Assembly: GCF_025766255.1 (NCBI RefSeq)
Contig: NW_026516829.1
Location: 18,389 to 82,388 of the forward strand
From: Zychaea mexicana
Taxonomy: Eukaryota > Mucoromycota > Mucoromycetes > Mucorales > Lichtheimiaceae
Direction: 5' to 3'
DNA: 64,000 bases
Numbering within the stretch: position 1 is the stretch's first letter; each line of letters begins with the position of its first letter. Below the pieces are notes generated by a model that saw only the letters and a program-made list of their open reading frames with translations, had not been told where the DNA came from and ran no database searches. This document shows, piece by piece, positions 48,201 through 60,193 of this stretch. The position numbers were made by a program, and so were the translations under genes.

Positions 48201-48599
48201 GCAAAGTGATAATGTCAAAAAGTCAGTTCCAGGTACACCGACGGAAAAAGCAGCGTAATTGGGCTCAACGTACATCCTGCAACCACCAGCACCTCTCATT
48301 CTGGATACACGATTGTCTACATGCCATCGCCACGCCCGCACGTTACACAGTTCGCCAGACGCTTCGTGGGTCTTGGGTGTCGTATATCATTGATGTGCAG
48401 TAGGGTCTATTCAATCCACTTCCCATTCGGGACCGAACTGCGAGAGCTCCTAGCGCAAGCTAAGCTCAAGCCCATAAAGCGATTGCTGCCAGTGTCCTAC
48501 GCAAAATCCTGGAACGCTGCCTTCTACCACAACTTGTCAAAACTATACCTACGTTGGAGTCTCGATCAAGCTTTTTTTCCTACACATGCTCATCCGGCG

Positions 48600-48935
48600 C
48601 CATCAAGCGAATTAGGGTGGATCACCAATACTCGCACATTTGGATATCAAGTATGCTTATGATTCAGTCGACAGCAGCAATATATGATCAATCATACACG
48701 GACACCTGCCGAATGATCTGTTCCATATCCTGCGCCATATGTGCGACAAAGTGCGCATTGCGGCGATCCTCCAAAGCATCCAATCACGTATAATCCAATC
48801 CAGCGCGAGACGTCCTGCAAGGTTTCCATACTAAGTCCTCTGCTATATGCAGCCTTTATCGACACGCTGCCACGGCGCCTACGTCTACATATGTCACCAT
48901 CCCCTTCAGCTTCAAAGTTGCACCAGCCAAGGGAT
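48600..48935 (+). pseudogene. LINE-type reverse transcriptase relic
   Basis: Translated pieces match non-LTR retrotransposon reverse transcriptase. The palm motif A AHLDIKYAYDSVDSSNI is at about 48634-48687, with an in-frame stop at 48685-48690. It is followed by HLPNDLFHILRHMCDKVRIA and then the motif-B region DVLQG and SILSPLLYAAFIDTLPRRLR (about 48810-48885), split by single-base frame changes. Upstream frames (48320-48600) may be earlier parts of the same element but are not diagnostic. It is too damaged to act. Confidence 0.65.
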
Positions 48936-49155
48936 TACAGCTACTACAGATATTATGCGAGAATGTAGTTTATTCTGGAAACATAAAGCGTACGATGAAA
49001 TGCTCAATGGGTCCCATATATATATGTGTGTGTGAGTGTGGTGCTTTGCAGCAGCTTTTTTGTTCTATATCAATGTACCATTATATACATATCGTATTTC
49101 CTTGCTTTTTTTTTTGTATTTTACTGCTATTAATAGTATTTACAGATGTTATCAA

Positions 49156-50065
49156 TTATTCGATCGGAATCTCCTCTGGTTCAGCTGCTGATGCTGCTTC
49201 TGATGCTTGTCCGCCAGGAGTAGCCCCTGCTGCCTCGGCCGCTTGTTGCTAGAAAAAAAAAGTGTTCCCCCAGTCAGTTATAACCACGAGAAATTTCTTG
49301 TAGCTTTGTGTCAAACCCGCGTATATATAATAAGACTTACTTCAATGGAGACAATGTTGAGAATGATTTGAAGCACAGGTTCAGGAATCGTCTTTTGGTA
49401 AATCATCAAGAGCTCCATGGGTGCGGGATAGACTTTGAGAGCCTTGAAGAATGGCAGTACCGCATCATTGTAGTAAGCTTCACCTATAACGATACATTCC
49501 AATGCACATTGATTAAGTATATTTTCTTTCATCACGAACATGGCCTTTCCACCTCCCCCACCCCCGGGAAAACTCTCTCTCATTTCCTTCTCTCATTTAA
49601 AGTTTTTTTTCCTTTTCCTGAATGCTATAATGAATTTACCTTGACTACACAAAGTTTCACCTGCAGAAACTTGTGCCATAAAGTATTTTTCTCTTTCCTC
49701 TGGTGAGGTAGGGAACTCTTCTTGGGCAGTGGCGACGATAACGGATTCGATCAATTTAACAGTATCCGCTTGGCCGACTTCCTCTTGTTTCTTGGCTTCC
49801 TTGGCAGCATGCTTACGTGCCTTTTCTAATATACATAATCCACAATCATCCGGATCGAATAAAAAAAGCGTTGGTATGGATAAGCGTTTTCTGTTGCTGT
49901 TGTTGTTGTATTTCTAGTTTTGCTTGCTTTGTTATTGTCACACGTACTCAGTTTCTTGCGGAACTCGGGATCGCTGCGTCGTTGGTAGTCAAAGTAGGCA
50001 ACGTATCCAACACCCAAGGCAGCGACTGTGGCTGCAGTCCAGAGAGCTACGGTTTGAGTTTTCAT
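49156..50065 (-). CDS. TOM20: Mitochondrial import receptor Tom20
   Basis: Tom20 is anchored in the outer mitochondrial membrane by its N-terminus and recognises presequences for the TOM complex. Four minus-strand exons join. The first (from 50065) has the membrane anchor and basic stretch MKTQTVALWTAATVAALGVG, then YFDYQRRSDPEFRKKL. The second (about 49827-49640) has ARKHAAKEAKKQEEVGQADT and EEREKYFMAQVSAGETLCSQ. The third carries the receptor groove region GEAYYNDAVLPFFKALKVYP with MELLMIYQKTIPEPVLQIIL. The fourth is an acidic Ala-rich tail ending EPEEIPIE. The length (about 170-180 residues) and domain order are typical of fungal Tom20. Confidence 0.92.
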
Positions 50066-52398
50066 GATAGAAATTAAAGTTGTAAAAAAAAAAGAGAGGT
50101 TGAACAAAAAAAAATATTTTGGGCCCTGCTTTGGGGGATTGCTGAGTTTTTTTTTTGGTGTGGTACAATTGAAGATTTTGACATGCCACTCAACCACCAT
50201 CATCACTGACCACAATCCCATACACATGTGGTGGCACGGTCTTCAGCCCTGAAAATTTATGCTACTGATGTATCTTCCCATTCATCGTGCCATTATGATT
50301 TGAAACGATACGCAAAAGCAATAGGAAGCATCATCTTTGAAGCAGTAGAGCTGTTAGTTGGTTGTTATTGTATACTGATGATAATTTACCTAGGAGCCAA
50401 ATAAATAAAGTACCTGACGAGCAAAAGAGAAAAAAAAATGGTGAGGTGTTTTTTTTTTCACTCCAGTGTTACATTTTAGTTTGAACATCCTATAAACAAG
50501 TACATATTTATCTAAATCCTACATATATTACCGGGACAGTTTTGATGCCAAGCGCACGTTTCAAAGCAATGTCGCCAGACCAGTCGATTTAATAAGTGGG
50601 GAGAACGAATAGTAAATTGGTGGGCATCTCGCCAAGATATGTTGAAGAAACGGAGGGAGCCCCTAATTGTTTGGACTACGACACGAATTACATGACCAGT
50701 CGTAGCTAGTTACTGAAAAATTGACTGGGAAAAGATAGACATACAACATCAGTGAATAGTTCAAATGCAGATTTATCTTTATGGAAGATTTAGTGACCTT
50801 GTGTAATCGGTCGCTACCTTGCGGTAGAATTAGGTGGGAGAATACTTACAAATGAGGAATACCAAAAGTGAGTATAATGGGGAAAAAAGTTAGGGTGGAG
50901 AATTAGACTGTGGACGGTTGAAATCGATGTTGTGGGGACAAATAATGAGAACGAGAAGATAGACAATTTGGAATATGCTGTAAGGAGGAGTATATGTGTG
51001 TGTGAGTGTGACTATACGTGTATGTGTGTCTAGACGAGGGGTCTTGAACCTTTGAACTTGAATGATGTTCTTTACTTTGTGTATAACGCAATTCTTGGAA
51101 GCTGATTGGAACGTTTGAACCTACTTTACCAAAGCATTTCTTCAGAGCTGCAATGTACTCTGGTTTTCCCTTTTGAGTTTTCCGATGAGATATACTGTAT
51201 TAAGCAGTCGTTCCCTTGCCATTGTCGAAGAAGTGTCACTTCTTCAATGTACAAGTTGAGCCGGGAGGGATTGGTAACATTGATATCCTTCATTGCAAAA
51301 TTAAGGTGTTATATAGCGTAGTGCTGTGACATTTAGCCTTCATATCAAAAAAAAAATTACCTTGATGTCAATACGCAAATACAGCATTCATCCATTGCAA
51401 AGCGGTAACCCAAGGCATCATAATTTTTACTTTGGCAAGCCAGAATTCCCCCTGTGCCAAAGATCACGTTTCTGTTCATGACAGGTTGTCCAAATTGCTG
51501 TTTCTCACGGTCAAAATCTCCATGAATACTCCTTATTGTTTTTGCTGCCAGCAAGTTATGTACAGAATTATTACTACATTTTGATAAGAGGTTTAGTTTA
51601 CTATTCAGCAATTAGCCTGTTTTCGTATCACACTACCAGTAAAAAGACTACGATTGAAGTCAACAATAATAAATCGTGCTTGCGTATGATACATATAGTC
51701 GTAGCTTTTACAGTACTATTGCTAGTTGTTTATATATGCGTCATGTGAGTTCCGTCCATTCCACTAATGCAGCTATGTAGTTGAATAAATGAAATAAAAG
51801 CTTTGTATATGTTCTATTAAAATGATCTTCATGCATGATGTACATATAAACTCACCGGTAGTATAATGTCGCCATCAAAGTTAGGGAAAATGATGCGCCA
51901 TTCGTCCTACATGAGTACCGAGTGTTTGAGTATGTTATTTCTACTTCATTTCGTTCACATACTCGATTTGTTTATAATTCACGTAAGCGCATTTCCTTTT
52001 TTTGATGCACGAGTCTAACCGTGTGTGTGGCGGGAAAAAGTACAGCCAAAGTATGTTTATATACCATCATGTCGTATATAAAATTACTAGTAATCAGAAC
52101 GGTCGCACATCTCTTTCTCTTCTTTTTAGATTTTGAACGTTTCAGACATGATATAAACAATGCTGAAACCATTATGTAAACGCGTTCTGGCAGAATACGT
52201 AGTCTTCGTGACGAATTGTACGCTTTTTTGAACCTTGATAGCGGATCACAAAAAAAGGGCGACTGTGGGTATATATGCCAATTGCGGGAATGTTTCTCAG
52301 AAAAAAACTTCGTTTTAATAAAAAAAATGAATATGTTATCGCGTATCTATTTCGTGGCCTTTCTTTTTTCCATAAGCCTCACATCATACAGCTAATAC
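50066..52398. other. 2.3-kb region with possible minus-strand exons
   Basis: It contains the TOM20 promoter at the left and the MFS copy 2 promoter at the right. On the minus strand, protein-like stretches bounded by splice-like signals occur at about 51903-51856 (DEWRIIFPNFDGDIILP) and at about 51290-51130 (DINVTNPSRLNLYIEEVTLL), the latter ending in a stop. I could not join them into a gene or name a family. Confidence 0.3.
51128..51910 (-). CDS. Possible unidentified gene fragments
   Basis: Three protein-like minus-strand stretches: DEWRIIFPNFDGDIILP between an AG and a GTGAGT, then FGQPVMNRNVIFGTGGILAC near 51500-51440 before a GTAATT, then DINVTNPSRLNLYIEEVTLL continuing to SSEEMLW and a stop near 51128. 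The phases between the second and third do not agree without an extra exon. No domain is recognised, so a real but unmodelled gene and chance are both possible. Confidence 0.25.
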
Positions 52399-54520
52399 AT
52401 GGTTTCCACCGGTAACAAAAGGCACGACGATACATGCTCAACGACAAATAAAAGCGTCATTACCACCGATGAAGAAACTGCTCGAGACATCGAAGAGAAA
52501 AGATCAGTATCAGATGATATTGCCGAACATCACCAACATACTAGAAGACTGTCATCAGCAGCAGTGACAGCAATAGAGCAGCCTCATTGTATTCACTCCA
52601 GGTGTAAGAAATTGGTGATAACATGCATGGTATCACTTGCTGGTATTATATCACCGTTTTCTGGAACAATTTATTATCCTTCCCTTACTCCTATCAGCGA
52701 GGTACACTACAATTTATTGAACGAGAAACCAAACAAAGAATGTAACGACAAAGGGATGAACATAATGGTTTTTTTTTCTATACAAGGATTTTTCTGTTTC
52801 AACATCGCTCGTCAACCTATCAGTCACATTCTACATGGTCTTCCAGGCCCTATCGCCATCCTTTTGGGGTCCACTGTCTGATCTATGGGGTCGCCGACCT
52901 ATCTACCTTGCAACCCTTACGATCTTTATTGCTTTCTGCGCAGGTCTGGCAGTGGCACCAACTTTTCCGGCGTTACTTGCTCTGCGAATGTTTCAAGCTT
53001 TCGGCGCAAGCTCAGGCATTGCATTAGGTTCGTAATAGCTAAACAGCAGCAATTAGCTCCAGTGACCTGATAATTAAAATGATGGATATGACATTTTGAT
53101 AGGTGCTGGCGTGATTGGCGATATTACAACTCCTGCAGAGTAAGTGATTGTACTTTTACCTACGTGGGGTTTGTTTTTTTTTTTTGCTCACAAACATTAC
53201 TAATTATCGCATATGAAATGTAGGCGTGGAACTTTTTTTAGTATTTTTACTTCTTGTGCGATGTCGTCTACAGCAATAGGTCCCGTGATTGGCGGTGTTA
53301 TTGCCCAGAAACTCTCATGGAGGTATAACTTTAAAAGCAACGAAATTTATTCATGATATGTTAACAACAAAACGACGTTACTGTATAGGTGGATTTTCTG
53401 GGTATTGTTGGTTATGGGCGCAATAGGGTTATTCACCGTACTCTTCTTTTTACCTGAAACTCTGCGCTCGCTCGTTGGCAATGGGTCAATTTACGCCAAT
53501 CCTACACCCTCGCAGTGGCTGAAAAGAAGATTGTCTAAAGATCCATCACTATTAGAATCGAGCGCAACCAAGTCTCAACGCTCCCACAGAATACCCAACT
53601 TTCTGGATGCTTATCTAGTCTTGCGCCATCCAGACGTCATCCTGATAATGACTATCAACGGTTGCTACATGGCTATTCTCTTCACAATCTTGACATCGAC
53701 CTCTACCCACTTTTCCATTATTTATGGTCTAGATACCTTACAAATTGGGTTATGCTATATTCCTTACGGAGTTGGTAGTGTATGTGGATCTTTTATGATG
53801 GGACGGATGCTCGATCGCGATTTTAGGATCACAGCTTATAAACATGGAATGTCTCCGGAAGAGGTGAAAAGATCGGGGAAACTGTCTACAGATTTCCCAA
53901 TATATCGCGCCCGGCTAAGGACCACGTGGATACAAATGACTATTTGTCAATTGGTGATTATTGCCTATGGCTGGACTCTCTATGTTGAAGCCCACCTTGC
54001 CGTTCCTCTGATTCTGCAATTTATCAGTACGAATCGTTTCATATCACTAGCTACTGTACCTATACCATGTTACTATCGACATTTTACTGATAAAATCTTT
54101 GTGTATCATTTATCAAGTTGGTCTAAGCGTGGCGTCGGTAATGAATGCATGTCAAGCATTGGTGATCGATTTATTTCCTGGTAAAGGCGCGTCAATCACA
54201 GCCACTAGCAATATTGTGAGAAGCTTGCTTGGGTAAAAATAAGATCTAATTTGATCTCTTTCTAGCATACGCGAACATATAGAACATATTTTATTTGTGA
54301 CGTGTACTACTTTCTCATCAACTCACGCCATCACAATGTTTATGATAGTGCTGTGGCTACTGCAACCATTGAGGTCGGCATTCAATCTGTAGGCTTGGGA
54401 TGGATGTTTACCATCATAGGATTGATCTTGGTCACCAACACCGCTTTTATCCCTATTCTAATCAAACATGGCCCAAAGTGGTGGCGAAAACGACGGGAGC
54501 AGCAGGATAAAAAAAGATAG
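52399..54520 (+). CDS. MFS drug:H+ antiporter (DHA1/QDR-like), copy 2
   Basis: Seven exons, 52399-52701, 52787-53027, 53103-53139, 53224-53322, 53389-54026, 54118-54232 and 54349-54520, give 534 residues. After a hydrophilic Thr/Glu-rich N-terminus come the 12 membrane segments: GIISPFSGTIYYPSLTPIS (segment 1), FQALSPSFWGPLSDLWGRRP (motif A), RMFQAFGASSGIALGAGVIG (segment 4), GPVIGGVIAQKLSWRWIFWV (segments 5-6) and FFLPETLRSLVGNG before the central loop. The second half has FSIIYGLDTLQIGLCYIPYG and DLFPGKGASITATSNIVRSL, and a basic C-terminus follows. It is the upstream member of a tandem pair with the gene at 55283. Export of a toxic compound or metabolite is likely, but the substrate is unknown. 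Confidence 0.92.
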
Positions 54521-55282
54521 CAGTAGAGCGTAACGGCAGCAATCGAGCTCCTTCGCATTAGTAGGAGCATTAGTTAGAATTACCTTAACTTTTAACCATA
54601 ACTTATAGTTCTGCTTTTGATTTTCATTAATTACATTGTAAATAAGAATATTACATAGTGCAATCAGCACGCATGTATTAATCAAATTAAACGTTAATCG
54701 GAAAGAACGGCGAATCATGCCGATAGGTTTCAAACGTCAGAAATGTAACCACCATGTTTGGTATGCGTGTGCAACTGTTCTAAACAAGTACATATCAACC
54801 AATTGTAAAATCAGCATACCTCTCAGGTGAGCCACGCATATTTATATCAAATACCACCAGCATACTGAGTGTCAAGGTTTGCCAACATATCCGCAACACA
54901 ATGGAACGGTATAGAATGCGGAGCCAGCGCCGCCTTTTGATCGTATAGCATCCAGTATTGTTTAGCTAGATAAATGAAATTAAATTGCCGCAAGGTCCAC
55001 GATTCACGAAGGGACAGGGTACGGGTAAAGATAAACCATCATCGTTGTATAAATTGTTTTGATCTGAAACTGGACATGCAACAGTTCCTGTAGATCCGAT
55101 AGATTTAAGTGGCCAAGTGTTCAAGGAATGCTTAAATGTTTTTCCTTTCCGATATTCGCTTAACTTACCGTGTGCCGCGGAATTCAAAAAAGTATAAAAA
55201 GGAGTGTGCAACGTCGCTGCTGCAGAGTCCTACAGATTTTCCTCTTCTTCCTAAAATATTATCTACGCTCACAACAGAACAC
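54521..55282. promoter_or_regulatory. Intergenic region and promoter of MFS copy 3
   Basis: A TATAAAAA box at 55193-55200 lies 90 bp before the ATG at 55283. This argues against an in-frame upstream ATG at 55136 being used, as it would sit before the expected transcription start. No other gene is seen. Confidence 0.5.
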
Positions 55283-57423
55283 ATGAGCGAAAAAAGTAGT
55301 AACACACTTTCTTCCAGGGATATGAGCGATACCATCACTGCTGAAGAGGGCTTAAGCAGCAATGTTGATGAAACGCTGCCTGATCCTCCTCAGCAACAAC
55401 TTGAGAAAAAACAATCTGAGACAGTTGAACCGTATTGCCTCTACTCAAAGTCCAAAAAGTTATTGATATGTGCAATTGTATCATATGCTGGCCTTGTATC
55501 CCCTTTCTCTGGCACGATCTATTTTCCTGCCTTGACCCTCATAAGCGAGGTAATTGCTATTAGCATTTAAAAAAGATTCCCCCAAGCATTATGATGGGAG
55601 CGGGATAAAAGAGAGCAGAATCAAAAAAAAAACTAGTTTACTCACCAAAAGCGGAAATACGCTCGTTCTCTTTGGGGTTAAAAAGGAATTCGATATCACA
55701 ACGTCACTCGTTAATTTGACAGTAACGGTGTATATGATCTTCCAAGCTTTGTCGCCATCATTTTGGGGATCATTGGCCGACTTATGGGGTCGTCGACCGG
55801 TGTACCTTGGAACACTGTTCATCTTTATTGGTGTATGTATTGGTCTCGCAATGGCCCCGACGTTTCCTTTCCTTCTTGGCATGCGGATGGTTCAAGCTTT
55901 TGGTGCTAGCTCGGGCATCGCTCTCGGTACGTGATACATACAATAAAAATTCTGCCATTGATGATCAATCAGTTGGATAAACTAACATAAACATAACGGA
56001 CATGGATAGGCGCCGGTGTCATAGGTGATTTTACCACGCCAGCAGAGTAATATAATAAGAGTTTTTTTTTCATCTACGCATGTATTGTCAATATCTCTAA
56101 CCGATTGAATCAAAACAATTTGCACATAGGCGTGGTGGCTACTATAGCATATTCACATCGTGTCAAATGGTGGCCACCGCAATTGGCCCGGTTATAGGCG
56201 GTGCCATTGCTCAACAACTTTCATGGCGGTAAGTATGAGAGAGATTATAAACGGGGAAACGTTTCCCCGAAAAAGTAAACTCTAATTAAACAATAAACAA
56301 ACAGATGGGTTTTCTGGGTGTTGCTCATAGTAGGAGCAGTTGGATTTTTTGCTGTTTTGTTCCTCTTGCCAGAGACTTTGCGCTCACTCGTTGGTAATGG
56401 CTCTGGCTATGCCAATCCAACACCCACACAATGGATGAAAAGGAGAGCAGCAAAAGGTCCAGTGCCACCCAAAGCGGATATGTCCCGATTCCGCCAAATC
56501 CCTAACGTTCTCGAACCGTTCTTGTATTTGCGTCATCCCGATGTGATCTTGACTATGATCATCAATGGCTGCTATTCAGCTATCTTGTATACCTACATGA
56601 CAACGACACCTACCCACTTTTCGACTATCTATGGATTAGACCAATTGGAAGTCGGCCTCTGCTATCTTCCATACGGCTTCGGATGTATTACTGGATCGTA
56701 CCTGGGTGGCCGCATCCTCAACCGTGATTTTCGAGTGGTTGCTCGGAAACAAGGAATGACGCCAGAACAGGTCAAAAAGTCAGGCAAGCTGTCTTTGGAC
56801 TTTCCTATTTATCGTGCACGCTTACGCTCAGCCTGGATACCTATCACTCTGGGACAGCTGGTCACAGTTGTTTATGGATGGACTCTTTATGCCAAGGCGC
56901 CTCTTGCTGTTCCTCTTATTCTCCAGTTCATCGGTAAGTCCAATATGATTTTTTTAGTTTGTACGATATGATGTGGTAAGGTAAAAAAACAATCTCATTC
57001 ATTGTTTCTCATACTTACTAATTTGTAGCTGGCATGAGTATCACACCGGTATTTAGTGTTTGCCAAACTCTAATGATCGACTTGTTTCCAGGCCGAGGTG
57101 CTTCGATTACAGCGACCAATAACATTGTCCGAAGTTTGCTTGGGTAAGTTCTTTTATGTACGGATGGTAAATAGGGATTTGTACTAACATCGTATAAAAG
57201 TGCGGTAGCGACGTCGACAATTGAACCGGGAATCAACAAAATTGGTCTCGGATGGATGTTTACTACTCTTGGTCTGATCCTGTTGATCAATACCGCTATT
57301 CTTCCTATCTTGATAAAATACGGTCCTAAATGGTGGAAGCAACGTATAGAACAGCAGGAACGCCGTGCAACAAAGCGCAGCGATAACGAGCGTGCGCATG
57401 CCGCAGAAGTCGAAGCTTCATAA
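55283..57423 (+). CDS. MFS drug:H+ antiporter (DHA1/QDR-like), copy 3
   Basis: Seven exons, 55283-55549, 55686-55926, 56010-56046, 56130-56228, 56305-56933, 57029-57143 and 57201-57423, give 536 residues. The sequence is very close to copy 2: GLVSPFSGTIYFPALTLISE, FQALSPSFWGSLADLWGRRP, GPVIGGAIAQQLSWRWVFWV, LLPETLRSLVGNGSGYANPT and DLFPGRGASITATNNIVRSL. The start MSEKSSNTLSSRDMSDTIT matches the start of the truncated relic at 57942 and sits 90 bp after a TATA box. The C-terminus is long and basic. The second exon begins EFDITTSLVNLTV, where copy 2 has DFSVSTSLVNLSV. Tandem duplication of an exporter is common in fungi. Confidence 0.93.
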
Positions 57424-57941
57424 GATTTGAGAAGCCTCCTGCTAACACATGTACTGTATATTCACACTCTCAAACATCATATACCTCTATTACTCTACTA
57501 CTATCATCTTCATTTTTGGCTAGCATCTATCATAACTTATTATCTTGTACAACAAGTCATACTACTGTATTTGCACATTATTTACATGCCATAATGTATA
57601 CAACATTTAAACATATATAAACATATATTACATTCTATTAGTAGATAACAGTGGCTTTATTCACGTGTATTCTGCTGTCCCGGGATTCTGGCGACATCGG
57701 AGAGTTACTGATTCGTCCACACCTGAAGCACTTAATCAGCAGTCAACGGGAGGTACTTTCTTGCATAGTTGCGCTGTCAATCTGGTTATGTTTTCGATGA
57801 ATTCGTACGCAAACTAGTTGATTGGCCAAAGTGGTGTATAAAAGAAATCCGGTTTATATTACGTTGTTATCACTTTTGTATTTTTTCTTCTCTACATAAC
57901 TACACTATATGGGGCAAATATTTACACGCTTGTTTTGAGCC
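57424..57941. promoter_or_regulatory. Intergenic region with preserved promoter of the truncated MFS copy
   Basis: It includes the copy 3 terminator and a TATAAAAG box at about 57837 upstream of the relic's ATG, at a spacing similar to that of copy 3. Confidence 0.45.
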
Positions 57942-58205
57942 ATGTCTGAAAAGAACACTAGAGCATCTGCTTCTAGTGACACTACTGATACCATTACCGA
58001 CGAGATTGCACTCAGCTGTCTGTTCCTAATCCTGTTCCTCCTCCTCCTAAGTCACAACGAGTTGAGCAAAATTAGTTGGGACTTATGAGCCTAGCATTTA
58101 TTTAGAATTGAAAAATTGTTGATAATGAGTGCGATTGTATCATGTGCTAGTGTTGTCTCTCCCTTTCCAATACTATCTACTTTCCTGCCTTAACACTCAT
58201 ATGTC
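57942..58205 (+). pseudogene. Truncated fourth MFS copy (first exon only)
   Basis: The relic begins MSEKNTRASASSDTTDTITD, parallel to the start of copy 3, then loses the frame. At 58100-58200 it matches the first membrane segment of copy 3 at DNA level (GTTGATAATGAGTGCGATTG and TTTCCTGCCTTAACACTCAT), with a small deletion where copy 3 has TCTGGC. It ends where exon 1 of the intact genes ends and is followed by unrelated transposase-like DNA. It cannot make a transporter. Confidence 0.72.
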
Positions 58206-58214
58206 TTTTCACTT

Positions 58215-58520
58215 TGCAAATTTTGGGATGCAGGGACAATGACGGTTCGACGAGAGCTAGAACACGCAAATGGGAACAGTTGGCCAGAGCTGCAACGTCT
58301 CTTTGTTACCTTGATCCTGTCCGTTGCATCATCATCGACCTTATGCATAATTTGTTTCTTGGTACTGCCAAGCTCTAGTTTACTCCAAGCTCCTGAGCGT
58401 TGGCTCAATGAATACATACATGAGGAGAATCCGGCATTTTCGTTACTCGAAAGCAACATTGATAATTGCTTGGCTCTTATCATGGATGAAGCGCTCAAAT
58501 GACAGTTTAAAGAACAAAAG
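58215..58520 (+). pseudogene. Second Plavaka-type transposase fragment
   Basis: One frame reads ARTRKWEQLARAATSLCYLD, then PVRCIIIDLMHNLFLGTAK, parallel to the TRWSQLHRLHYFDPVSSVLI and DVMHNLFLGTA core of the relic at 19.3-21.6 kb. After that a frame change leads to ALAQ/LNEYIHEENPAFSLLESN. It is a short fragment fused to the truncated MFS copy. Confidence 0.65.
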
Positions 58521-60193
58521 ATCACCCGCACTGTTTCTGTGTTGAAGCTATCGCTGACCGGCCCAACGATATCATGGAAAGTACCTGCTCGATTCTGGAT
58601 CAAAAGGGTCCAGAGCACAAATGAAACGGATGCCGCCTCCTACTTTAAATCCGTCTGAGGAGTCCATCACCCTCACCGTCGCCACCATCTTCACCATCCC
58701 GCTCCAAAAAGCAAAAAGCTTATTTTCATTCTTTAAGATTCCAACACATCATCACATCCCTATATTCCCCAGCTTAAATTGTATTTACGTTATACAGCGA
58801 ATCCCCGCTTTTGTCATTTGTACTTATTTCAATAACCTAACTCTAGGTTAAAGTAGTACGTAAAACTTGATAAATGTTTTTAATACGCCCTCACTACTTT
58901 TCCATTACAAGTCAAGCATTTAAGAGTTGAGTTTTTTTACTATAAGTGAGTAATGACAAAGTATATAGATGCTGTCCATAACTATTTTTTCGGTAATCTT
59001 TTATACTGTTCAATGATGCTACTGCATTGTATCAACAGTATGTTTTGTATAATGGGCTGAGTTTGACAACAGAGGCTACCTTTACCTAAGCAAATCCTAT
59101 TTTTCAACGAATGCTTTATGAACTTGTCATATAAAACAGAGAACATATGTTGTTATGAAAATCGATTACTTACATTACAGTAGTAAATCGTAAGTGAAAG
59201 AGCCTCAGTAGATTGCTTAACTTTGTTGCTTCCTTCATGGGAATAAAACGAGACTTTTTCGTTTTTCAAAATTGCTCAAAAATGGCAGCCTTGTATCATA
59301 GAAATAAGCGAGGATTCACAGTGGATCAGTATTCTGTCATTATTCCCCAGAACACATACAAAGCCACTTTCACTCTCTATACTAGTTTTGTTTGGTGAGA
59401 AGAAAATCTCACATACACAAGATAGTCTCTCAGGCTTGATGTGCTTCCCTCTCCCGCGCTTTATATCAAATAAAAAAAGGTTGGATCAAGTCTACTGTCG
59501 ATCTTTTTATTTTCGTACAGGAGAGTGGCCTTTAAACTTGATACATATCTACAAAACAAGACCGATCGTCAATGTTACTCGTCCTATCCAAATCATACAC
59601 CCCAAGCACCGCTATCTAATAACATCCGCAAATCCCTTTACCTATAAGATCAAGGATATGTATATATTCAAAGTGAAAGAGCTGACGACGAGTGAGTATA
59701 CATACTACGATTAGTTCAAGTGGATGTTCGAGTTGGAGAACAAGATGAATAGAAATAAAGTTTTATGTGCGCTTAAATAAAGCAAATTGTCTGAAACATT
59801 TGTACTCGTTAAACCGATTCCATATCATGCTTTAATCATGCTGATATTACCATTATAACATAACTCCTATAGCAACAGCAGTGGCTTGAAAGACATAGAG
59901 TAAATGTTTATCATAGAGTCAAACATGTACATCATGATAGTTTCTTATTACAAATACAAGTGGGAAACTAATGCTTAGAAGTGTTAAGAGGGGAATTTGA
60001 ACGGATGGATAGAATCTTTGACAATGTAAATGATAAACAAGAAAGCGCCGTTGGGAAGGCGGTGTGTGCAGCAATCAAACTATCATCCACATTAACAACG
60101 CGTAAAAAAGGCGGGCTTTGAAATGATGTTCCGCTGAGGCATATCGCACGATGTCGCGTGTGCCTTACTTCTTTTCCCCCTTAACCTGCTGCC
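58521..60193. other. 1.7-kb gene-poor region
   Basis: AT-rich with short frames only. The first 130 bp may continue the transposase fragment. Nothing else was recognised. Confidence 0.4.

Noticed and set aside
55136..55282. Upstream in-frame ATG for MFS copy 3
   Set aside because: A TATA box at 55193 lies between the two ATGs. The truncated fourth copy and copy 3 agree in starting at MSEK.
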